Origin: Acinetobacter sp. NIPH 298
GTDB taxonomy: Bacteria; Pseudomonadota; Gammaproteobacteria; Pseudomonadales; Moraxellaceae
Reading direction: 5' to 3'
DNA length: 64,000 bases
NCBI RefSeq assembly: GCF_000369505.1
Contig: NZ_KB850055.1
Coordinates: 1,054,001 to 1,118,000, forward strand
Position 1 is the first letter of the stretch; each line of letters opens with the position of its first letter. The notes under the pieces are model-generated. The model was given only the letters and a program-made list of their open reading frames with translations. It was not told the origin of the DNA and did not search any database. Shown here piece after piece: positions 54,277 to 61,022 of this stretch. The translations under genes were made by a program, and so were the position numbers.

Positions 54277-55854
54277 CTATCGCAATAAGTAATCTTCTGA
54301 AATTCTGCATTCTTCTATGAAAGATTCATCATGGGATACCAGTATCACAGCACCATTAAAAGAGCGAATTGTCAGAGCAAGTAATTCGCGTGATTCGATG
54401 TCGAGATGATTTTCTGGTTCATCCAAAAGTAATAGTTCTACAGTTTGTTGTTTCAACGCAAGCAACGCTACTTTTAAGCGTTCGCCACCACTTAAAGTTG
54501 CTAAAGGAGCAAGTGCTTTATCTCTACGGATTTGTAAATTTCCCAGCCAGGTTCGCGCTTGTTGCTCGGTTAAATTTGAATCAAAACTACATAAATAACC
54601 AACGCCCGATATACTTTCGTCAAGCAATGAAAGATTCTGATCCAGATAAATAGAACTTACTTTGCAATAAATTTCTCCTGACGCTGGAGGAATTAGACCG
54701 TGGATGGTCTTTAGTAAAGTTGATTTACCAATGCCATTTATACCTTTTAAATGCAATTTCTCTCTAGCAGAGATTGCAAGATTAAGGGGAGTGGTATTCG
54801 CAAAAGCCAACTTAAGCTGATGACAGCGTAAGATTTCCCCTGATGATTTTCCCGGGATTGGAGTAAATTCAAAAGATTGTGGTTTGAAATGTTCCAGTTG
54901 AGTTTGCTTATGCAGCAACTCGTCTTTTGCATCGGCTAATCGTTTGCTCTGTTGCTTACGTAGATGAGAGAGTGATTGCTCGGCTTGCTCTTTTTTTGCG
55001 TCCAACAAGATTGGAGCTTGCGAACCAGACGACCTTAACTTTTCACCAGTTTTTTTGCGTTTTTGTGCTTTGATTTGGCTGAGGTGTTGCTGTTCCTTAA
55101 GATGCTTCAATTCTCTTTTTTCTTGCTGAACAGCTTGTGACAAGGCTTTGACTTGGAGGTTATGCTGTTGCTGATAAAGTGCATAATTCCCACCATAATA
55201 ATTTAAACCAAATTGATTTAATGCGAAAATACTTTGTACATGAGCCAATAGTTGCCGATCATGGCTGATGATGAGTCCACCTGGAATATGTTGAGCCATT
55301 TGGTGGATTAGCCATTGACGACCTTGACTATCTAAATGATTACTGGGTTCATCAAGTAGTAGATAATGATCTTTAAGTAGAAATAAGCGACAAAGTGCAA
55401 GTTTGGTTTTTTGACCTTCACTTAAATGTTGAATAGGTGTGCTGAGATCTGTAGGTAAGCCAGCGCTTTCTAAGAGCTGCTGCCATTGCATAGGCAAATG
55501 CCACAGATTTTCAACTTGTTCATAGTCTGTAAATGAAGCGTTACCTTGTTGAATATGCTGAAAACGTAAATATAAATTTTCAATCTCTAAGGCGTGTGCA
55601 ATGGTCTGTGCTTGTACACGCTGAAGTTGCGCCAAATATTGATGTGGGCATTTCCACGAAATTTGACCTGAATAGGATAGGTTGCTGGCTGCTTGTCTAT
55701 GCAGAATAGACATTAATACCGATTTACCTTGGCCATTACGACCAATCATTCCAGAAAATTGTTTTAAGGGGAGTTGAAAGGATAGGCTTTCAAAGAGCTT
55801 AAGCTGAGATAGTTCTAGGGTTAGATTGGTAATGATACATGCCTGTTGAGTCAT
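54277..55854 (-). CDS. ABC-F family ATPase
   Basis: A 525-residue soluble protein with two ABC domains. Domain one has Walker A 'GRNGQGKS', signature 'LSEGQKTKLALCRL' and Walker B 'LLLDEPSNHLDSQGR'; domain two has 'GINGIGKSTLL', 'LSGGERLKVALLAL' and 'LLLLDEPENHLDIES'. Both catalytic Glu residues follow the Walker B Asp. The basic linker between them (about residues 235-320) is coiled-coil and Lys/Gln-rich. Such proteins bind ribosomes and act in translation; some give antibiotic resistance, but nothing here identifies that subgroup. No membrane domain, so not a transporter. Single gene. Confidence 0.87.
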   Translation of the reverse strand: MTQQACIITNLTLELSQLKLFESLSFQLPLKQFSGMIGRNGQGKSVLMSILHRQAASNLSYSGQISWKCPHQYLAQLQRVQAQTIAHALEIENLYLRFQHIQQGNASFTDYEQVENLWHLPMQWQQLLESAGLPTDLSTPIQHLSEGQKTKLALCRLFLLKDHYLLLDEPSNHLDSQGRQWLIHQMAQHIPGGLIISHDRQLLAHVQSIFALNQFGLNYYGGNYALYQQQHNLQVKALSQAVQQEKRELKHLKEQQHLSQIKAQKRKKTGEKLRSSGSQAPILLDAKKEQAEQSLSHLRKQQSKRLADAKDELLHKQTQLEHFKPQSFEFTPIPGKSSGEILRCHQLKLAFANTTPLNLAISAREKLHLKGINGIGKSTLLKTIHGLIPPASGEIYCKVSSIYLDQNLSLLDESISGVGYLCSFDSNLTEQQARTWLGNLQIRRDKALAPLATLSGGERLKVALLALKQQTVELLLLDEPENHLDIESRELLALTIRSFNGAVILVSHDESFIEECRISEDYLLR

Positions 55855-56162
55855 AAGAACCTCATAAACAGGATATGCAAAATAGAATGAGATAGAGAAT
55901 TTTTAAAATAAAAATCACTAAAGGATAGATAAGTCTATTTTGCACATCAAAAAAGAAAATGAACTTTGATGATAAAAATAGAACTTACTTCATCGGCGTG
56001 ATCTCAAATGGGTTTATTTTTACACTATTCTATTGATGGACGCGTTAAAGGTCAAATTTCACTCTTTTAAGCTCTGTTTAAAAAAGGAGAAAAAAAACTT
56101 GTCAAATGCTCCAATAGTGCGTAGTTTAGTAAGGAAGAACAGTTTTTTAGATATTTGAAATA
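55855..56162. other. region upstream of the DAHP synthase leader
   Basis: Divergent spacer before the ABC-F gene (minus) and the DAHP synthase leader (plus). A 66-codon minus-strand frame at 56059-56259 overlaps the leader peptide and attenuator and has no family resemblance, so it is rejected. A short frame starting at 56008 is not aromatic-rich and has no ribosome binding site. Confidence 0.5.
56099..56127 (+). promoter_or_regulatory. candidate promoter of the DAHP synthase leader transcript
   Basis: TTGTCA (56099-56104) and TAGTTT (56122-56127) are separated by 17 bases. The -35 matches five of six consensus positions, the -10 only three. Transcription would begin near 56134, about 30 bases before the leader peptide. 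Confidence 0.4.
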
Positions 56163-56222
56163 ATGATGTTAAAGCATACTGTAAACACCAACGCTTATTT
56201 TTATTTTTGGCAATATATTTAG
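56163..56222 (+). CDS. aromatic leader peptide of the DAHP synthase attenuator
   Basis: A 19-codon frame, MMLKHTVNTNAYFYFWQYI, ending in TAG at 56220-56222. Six of the last eight residues are aromatic: Tyr12, Phe13, Tyr14, Phe15, Trp16 and Tyr18. It ends exactly at the base of a hairpin series that leads to a terminator. Such clustering of end-product codons before a terminator is the classic sign of transcription attenuation by ribosome stalling. The ribosome binding site is weak (AGGAAG is too far away at 56132-56137). A second ATG at codon two is an alternative start. Confidence 0.8.
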   Translation: MMLKHTVNTNAYFYFWQYI

Positions 56223-56299
56223 TTGCCTGAAGCGTTTCGGGCAACAAAAGGTTGCCCAACCAGTTAACACCTGATCGGCAACCCCGATCAGGTTTTTTT
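56223..56299 (+). promoter_or_regulatory. transcription attenuator with alternative hairpins
   Basis: Five segments can be read. Segment A (56223-56231) pairs perfectly with B (56236-56244), nine pairs with one G-U. Part of B (56239-56245, GGGCAAC) instead pairs with C (56251-56257, GTTGCCC), seven pairs, loop AAAAG. C (56250-56256, GGTTGCC) can also pair with D (56277-56283, GGCAACC). D overlaps the left arm and loop of a terminator: CCTGATCGG (56270-56278) with CCGATCAGG (56284-56292) and T7 (56293-56299). If a ribosome stalls early, A-B and C-D form and transcription continues; if it reaches the stop codon it covers A, then B-C and the terminator form. The pairings are seen; the mechanism is inference. 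Confidence 0.8.
56270..56299 (+). terminator. intrinsic terminator of the attenuator
   Basis: Nine-base-pair stem (ten with A-T closure) with loop CAACC, followed by T7, upstream of the DAHP synthase gene, so it ends transcripts before the structural gene. Confidence 0.9.
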
Positions 56300-56333
56300 A
56301 TGCTTTAATATTCATCACTTTAGGAGAAATAGC

Positions 56334-56426
56334 ATGTACATATTTAACGTTTCATATTTTAGCAAGACTTCTTGGTTTTACTTTGCAAAGAAATCAACAT
56401 CGCTTAGATCACACTTGCTCAAATAA
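56334..56426 (+). CDS. second aromatic-rich leader peptide
   Basis: A 30-codon frame between the attenuator terminator and the DAHP synthase gene. AGGAG (56322-56326) lies seven bases before the ATG, a better ribosome binding site than that of the first leader. Eight residues are aromatic: Tyr2, Phe4, Tyr8, Phe9, Trp14, Phe15, Tyr16 and Phe17, including the run SWFYF; the C-terminal half is basic. It ends in TAA, six bases before a hairpin that abuts the ribosome binding site of the DAHP synthase gene. It is therefore probably a second regulatory peptide acting on readthrough transcripts, at the level of translation. I know of no named family. Confidence 0.65.
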   Translation: MYIFNVSYFSKTSWFYFAKKSTSLRSHLLK

Positions 56427-56432
56427 ATATTC

Positions 56433-56449
56433 GGACTGTGCGACAGTCC
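56433..56449 (+). promoter_or_regulatory. hairpin abutting the DAHP synthase ribosome binding site
   Basis: GGACTGT-GCG-ACAGTCC, a perfect 7-bp stem with a three-base loop. The ribosome binding site AAGGAA (56451-56456) begins one base after it. A ribosome ending translation of the second leader at 56426 would cover part of the stem, so coupling or reinitiation is plausible. Confidence 0.6.
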
Positions 56450-56462
56450 AAAGGAATTGCCA

Positions 56463-57506
56463 ATGAACGCTTTAAATACTGCTTTAACACAATCAAAAAG
56501 TCATACAAAAGAAACAATGCTCAGCTTACCTTCGCAACTTAAAGCGCAGTATCCCTTGTCTGCTACTTTAGCGCAGCAAATCTCAAAACATCGTCAAACG
56601 ATTCAGAATATTTTATCAGGGCAAGATCACCGTTTAATGGTGATTACAGGACCTTGTTCGATTCATGATCCTATCGCAGTTCTCGAATACGCTGCCCGTC
56701 TGCAAAAACTACAACAACACGTGGACGACCAGATATTCCTTGTGATGCGTGCATATATTGAAAAACCACGGACAACAGTGGGGTGGAAAGGTTTTTTGTA
56801 TGATCCAAATTTAGATGGATCATCAGATTTACAGTTGGGTTTAGAAAAATCGCGCGCGCTTTACTTACAACTTGTTGAAAAGGGTTTGCCCATTGCAAGT
56901 GAAATTCTAAGCCCAATGGCAACAGGTTATTTTGATGATTTACTCGCTTGGGGGGCAATTGGTGCGCGTACCAGCGAATCTCAAATTCACCGTGAGATTG
57001 CTAGCCATATGCCCTACAGTATTGGTTTTAAAAATGGCACCGATGGTTCGATTCAAATTGCGTTAGATGCAATCCAATCTGCGCTGCATGGTCATCAATT
57101 TTTAGGGATGACACAACAAGGTTTGCCTGCAATTTTGCATAGTGAAGGTAATCCATTGCCACATTTGATTTTACGTGGTTCGAATCAGGGTACGAACTAT
57201 GATTTGGCAGCGATTCAGGCGATGCATTTTAAACATAAGCATTTACCAGCATTGGTGATTGATTGCAGTCATGGCAATAGTGGTAAAGATCCTTTGCTAC
57301 AACCACAGGTTTTGCAGCAAATTATTGTTGAGCGAGCTGAATCAAACGTACGTGGTGTTATGCTTGAAAGCCATTTAGTTGATGGGAATCAGAAGATTTC
57401 TTGCGATATGACTTATGGTCAATCAGTAACAGATGGTTGTTTAGGCTGGGATAAAACGGAACAAGTTTTGTTAGATATTGCAGAACAAATGAGACATAAG
57501 AAATAA
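56463..57506 (+). CDS. class I 3-deoxy-7-phosphoheptulonate (DAHP) synthase
   Basis: A 347-residue AroFGH-type enzyme joining phosphoenolpyruvate and erythrose-4-phosphate, the first step of the shikimate pathway. Signatures: 'LMVITGPCSIHDP', 'MRAYIEKPRTTVGWKGFLYDPNLDGS', 'GARTSESQIHREIAS', 'PYSIGFKNGTDGS' and 'VIDCSHGNSGKDP', including the metal-binding Cys and His. Which amino acid inhibits it cannot be read; the Tyr/Phe-rich leader suggests Tyr or Phe control. ATG at 56463 follows AAGGAA by six bases; a TTG two codons upstream is inside that site. Single gene with a strong terminator. Confidence 0.93.
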   Translation: MNALNTALTQSKSHTKETMLSLPSQLKAQYPLSATLAQQISKHRQTIQNILSGQDHRLMVITGPCSIHDPIAVLEYAARLQKLQQHVDDQIFLVMRAYIEKPRTTVGWKGFLYDPNLDGSSDLQLGLEKSRALYLQLVEKGLPIASEILSPMATGYFDDLLAWGAIGARTSESQIHREIASHMPYSIGFKNGTDGSIQIALDAIQSALHGHQFLGMTQQGLPAILHSEGNPLPHLILRGSNQGTNYDLAAIQAMHFKHKHLPALVIDCSHGNSGKDPLLQPQVLQQIIVERAESNVRGVMLESHLVDGNQKISCDMTYGQSVTDGCLGWDKTEQVLLDIAEQMRHKK

Positions 57507-57514
57507 TCTTCCTT

Positions 57515-57550
57515 AAAGAAGCCAATCTAGATCAGATTGGCTTCTTTATT
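57515..57550 (+). terminator. rho-independent terminator after the DAHP synthase gene
   Basis: Fourteen-base-pair perfect stem (AAAGAAGCCAATCT with its complement), loop AGATC or shorter, ending in TTTATT. Confidence 0.85.
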
Positions 57551-57677
57551 CAATTCCGTAAAACCGCTTATATGGACTGTGCGCTAAGAAAACGACCAAA
57601 AATAGACGAAACCGTCTGAACATATCATCGATTTTCCTGTAAAATGCGCTCACGTTTAAAAAAACTCATAAGAAGCA

Positions 57678-60287
57678 ATGTTCAAAACTATTTATGCTGC
57701 ATTAGAACAACTTGGCTTAACCGCACAAAAACGTGCAATTCATATTCAATTTTCGAATCCTGCTTTAGCCAATCAGGTGTTTTTGCAGCGCATTGAAGGT
57801 GTACATGCCATTAATGAAGGTGTAAATGCCCAGCTTATCTGCCTTTCAACGAACGCGACTATTCCATTAAAAAAATTCATTGGTTGCCAAGTTGCTGTTG
57901 ATACTGTTACGGACACAGGTACTTTATTTAGAACCACAGGTATTATCACTGAAGCCGTCCAAGGGCAAAGTGATGGTTCACTGACTTTATATAAACTCAA
58001 ACTACAAGATGCAACTGCACTGTGGCATAAACGCCGCAACAGCCGCGTGTTTATGAATAAAACGGTTGTGGACATCGTACAAATACTGTTCAAGGAATGG
58101 CAGTCCAAAAGTCCATTATTCGCATCTAGTCTCACACTTGACCTCAGTGGACTCACTCAAGATTACGATGTCCGCCCCTTTGTGATGCAGTCCAATGAAC
58201 TTGATATAGCGTTTATTCAAAGATTGCTAGCCTCTGAAGGAATTAGCACTTTAATCGATGAAGCCCAACTTAACGTTGCAAACAGCAATAGCCCGATTCA
58301 AGCGCAAAAACTGCGCTTGATCGATGATAACAACCAATACCAAGCCCTTGATCGAAGAAATATCCGCTACCACCGCAGCAGTGCCACAGAACAATTTGAC
58401 AGTATGACCAGTCTGATTGCTGAACGCTCTCTACAACCAACGGCCGTGCATATCCAACGCTGGCAAGCTGATGCTCTCGAACAAGAAGATGGGGCAGGCA
58501 GTGTACAAACAAAACACCGCCATAGTGAGCAATATGATGCAGCCTCTCTTGGCTTGGAAGATGCGTGGAGTTTCTCTCCAGCATGGATGCAAGACTTAAA
58601 CGGTGAAGATGGCGCAACGGCATCAGGCAACAATCAAATTGAAAAGATCAATCAAAACCTCGGTCATTACCATGACGCTCAAGCCAAACAGTTTATCGCC
58701 AATACAACTGTACGTGATACCCAAGTCGGCTACTGGTTTAAACTGAACGAACACCCAGAAATCGATCAACACAGTGGGGAAGACCAAGAGTTTCTGATCA
58801 TCAGAAAAGATTGGTTTAATCAGAACAACCTACCCAAAGACTTACAACAACAAATCAGCCAATTAGTTGAACAAAGCCAATGGCAGTATTCAAACAATAG
58901 TGAAGAACGTCAAGCCAACCAACTGACCCTACAACGTCGTAACATCAAAACTGTACCCGAATACCATCCACTGCAACACCGCCCAGCAGCCAACCCGCAA
59001 CGTGCCAAAGTGGTTGGACCCTCAGGCGAAGAAATCCATGTCGATGAATGGGGACGCATAAAAGTCCGATTCCTGTTCACCCGAAATGAGGATCACCAAC
59101 ACGATGGTGGTGCAGGCAGTAACGACAACGATACCGACTCAGCATGGGTGGATGTACTGACCCCATGGGCAGGCGAAGGCTACGGCGCACGATTCCACCC
59201 ACGCATTGGTGAAATTGTTATCATCAACTTCTTTGATGGCAACATCGATCGACCCTATGTCACAGGACGACTGCACGAAGCACAACGCAGCCCAACCAAA
59301 TTCGATGACCAAGGACAACTGCCAGATACCAAGAAACTGGCAGGGATCAAATCCAAAGAATACCAAGGCTCAGGTTACAACCAACTGCGCTTTGACGACA
59401 CCACAGGGCAGATCAGTGCCCAATTGCAAAGCAGCCATGCGGCAAGTCAACTCAATCTCGGAAAACTCAGCCACCCTAAAGCTCAAGCAGAAAGCGAAGA
59501 CCGCGGCGAAGGCTTTGAACTACGCACTGACCAATGGGGAGCGATCCGAGCAGGCGAAGGCTTACTGATTACCACGCATGCACAAGAACAAGCTGAAGGC
59601 GATCATCTCGAAGCGCAAGCAGCTAAACAACAACTGGAAGGCAATCAGAGTAATGCCAAAGCCTTGAGTGAAGTGGCAAAGAACCAACAAACCGATGAAC
59701 TAGAGTCAGTTGAGCAGTTACAGGCATTTGCAGAGCAGATTCAAGATAAAATCTCTCGTTTCGAACAAGCGATGTTATTGCTGAGTTCACCCAATGGCAT
59801 TGGACTCAGTACCGCAGAAGACATACACCTTTCAGCAGATGGACAACTGAACCAATTTGCAGGGGATAGTATTAATCTGACCACGCAAAAGAATTTGATT
59901 GCCCAAGCCAGTCAAAAGATCAGTCTATTTGCAGCACAAGGCGGGATTAAACAGGTTGCAGCAAAAGGTAAGTTTGAGATACAAGCACAAGGTGATGGCG
60001 CTGATTTAATTGCTCGTAAAGATATTCAGATTATTTCGACTGAAGATGCGATCTATATTACTAGTCCGAAAGAGATAGTGATCACCGCAGGCGGCTCTCA
60101 GCTCAAGCTCAATGGTTCGGGAATTTTTCCGACCACAGGTGGAAAATTTGAGTGCAAAGCTGGACAGCATTTGTTTATGGGTGGGGCGAAAGTAAACACA
60201 CAGATAGTCGAATTAAAACAGTTGAGTTGTGATGTTAAGGCAGCAGAGGCTTCTGCTAAAGGTTCACCTGCAATGGCGATGGATTAA
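57678..60287 (+). CDS. vgrG: type VI secretion system spike protein VgrG
   Basis: An 869-residue VgrG. Order: gp27-like Rhs/VgrG domain (about 1-420, 'LQDATALWHKRRNSRVFMNKTVVDIVQILFKEW'), gp5-like OB-fold (about 430-560, 'AKVVGPSGEEIHVDEWGRIKVRFLF', 'WVDVLTPWAGEGYGARFHPRIGEIVIINFFDGNIDRPYVTGRLH'), and DUF2345 with beta-helix extension (about 590-820, ending 'IVITAGGSQLKLNGSGIFPTTGGKFECKAGQHLFMGG'). The trimer caps the Hcp tube and carries cargo. Downstream adaptor and effector genes fit cargo loading at its C-terminus. The central part (about 58250-59700) has more C-ending codons than both ends of the gene and its neighbours, suggesting recombination among vgrG paralogues. Confidence 0.95.
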   Translation: MFKTIYAALEQLGLTAQKRAIHIQFSNPALANQVFLQRIEGVHAINEGVNAQLICLSTNATIPLKKFIGCQVAVDTVTDTGTLFRTTGIITEAVQGQSDGSLTLYKLKLQDATALWHKRRNSRVFMNKTVVDIVQILFKEWQSKSPLFASSLTLDLSGLTQDYDVRPFVMQSNELDIAFIQRLLASEGISTLIDEAQLNVANSNSPIQAQKLRLIDDNNQYQALDRRNIRYHRSSATEQFDSMTSLIAERSLQPTAVHIQRWQADALEQEDGAGSVQTKHRHSEQYDAASLGLEDAWSFSPAWMQDLNGEDGATASGNNQIEKINQNLGHYHDAQAKQFIANTTVRDTQVGYWFKLNEHPEIDQHSGEDQEFLIIRKDWFNQNNLPKDLQQQISQLVEQSQWQYSNNSEERQANQLTLQRRNIKTVPEYHPLQHRPAANPQRAKVVGPSGEEIHVDEWGRIKVRFLFTRNEDHQHDGGAGSNDNDTDSAWVDVLTPWAGEGYGARFHPRIGEIVIINFFDGNIDRPYVTGRLHEAQRSPTKFDDQGQLPDTKKLAGIKSKEYQGSGYNQLRFDDTTGQISAQLQSSHAASQLNLGKLSHPKAQAESEDRGEGFELRTDQWGAIRAGEGLLITTHAQEQAEGDHLEAQAAKQQLEGNQSNAKALSEVAKNQQTDELESVEQLQAFAEQIQDKISRFEQAMLLLSSPNGIGLSTAEDIHLSADGQLNQFAGDSINLTTQKNLIAQASQKISLFAAQGGIKQVAAKGKFEIQAQGDGADLIARKDIQIISTEDAIYITSPKEIVITAGGSQLKLNGSGIFPTTGGKFECKAGQHLFMGGAKVNTQIVELKQLSCDVKAAEASAKGSPAMAMD

Positions 60288-60290
60288 ATT

Positions 60291-61022
60291 GTGACAACTC
60301 AAGATTATTTGATAAAGAAAGTATCTGCGTCAGAAAATATTATTTTAAATGCAAACTATATCTTCTTTGATCCTTTGCTGTGGACAGATGCACACTATAC
60401 GCTCAAGCAACTTGGTGTGAAGTATGAACTGATCGGATTCAATCTATTCGAAGATGAAAGTATGACCCCTACTTTGATCGACCTAACTCGGATGGATAAT
60501 CAGCTTAAAACACAATTATGGGAAGACATTGGTTCGTATTCTTATGTTGATGCATTTAGTCAATTTGACCAAATGAGCATGTTTCAGAACTATATTGTTT
60601 CTAAGAAAAATATTTATGAAATGAAAGAATTTCTAGCAAAAATGATGAAAGTAAGAGTTCAAAATAAGAAATTTTTGTTCCGTATGTTTGATTCTCGAGC
60701 GATGATTCACTTTCATTTATTATTTAATTTTTACAATAACGAAGCAACAAGCCAAATTCAAGAATTTCAATTATGGCAAGACCATGTAGATGAATGGACG
60801 ATATCTATAGCTGGGCAATACTTTACTTTGAACTTTCCAAATCACTTTTCGGATCAGCTATATCCCAAGAAATTTAGTTTTGATGACATGATGCAAATTA
60901 CTGAAAACTTAAGAATATTAATGACACCAGATATGGATGTTGCAGAGGGGCAATTGAATTCAACTTTGCCATTTGAAGAACTATTGCACCATGAATATAA
61001 AAGTATTTTGGGAGAAAAATAA
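60291..61022 (+). CDS. DUF4123-type T6SS adaptor (effector chaperone)
   Basis: A 243-residue protein lying three bases after vgrG and directly before the putative effector, the standard position of DUF4123 adaptors that load effectors onto VgrG. The segment 'KKFLFRMFDSRAMIHFHLLF' (about residues 118-137) corresponds to the conserved 'fRfyDPR' core of the family, and the N-terminal 'ILNANYIFFDPLL' to its first strand. Similarity elsewhere is weak, so the family call rests on core motif and position. The start is GTG at 60291, with no ATG nearby in a sensible place. Codon use is more AT-rich than in central vgrG. Confidence 0.78.
   Translation: MTTQDYLIKKVSASENIILNANYIFFDPLLWTDAHYTLKQLGVKYELIGFNLFEDESMTPTLIDLTRMDNQLKTQLWEDIGSYSYVDAFSQFDQMSMFQNYIVSKKNIYEMKEFLAKMMKVRVQNKKFLFRMFDSRAMIHFHLLFNFYNNEATSQIQEFQLWQDHVDEWTISIAGQYFTLNFPNHFSDQLYPKKFSFDDMMQITENLRILMTPDMDVAEGQLNSTLPFEELLHHEYKSILGEK

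Noticed and set aside
56008..56070. Short plus-strand frame as an alternative leader peptide
   Set aside because: Not enriched in aromatic codons, no ribosome binding site, and too far from the attenuator hairpins.
56121..56135. TrpR-type operator near the DAHP synthase promoter
   Set aside because: GTAGTTTAGTA only loosely resembles a TrpR half-site and lacks dyad symmetry.
56059..56259. 66-codon minus-strand frame opposite the DAHP synthase leader
   Set aside because: It is antisense to the leader peptide and attenuator stems and has no ribosome binding site or family resemblance.
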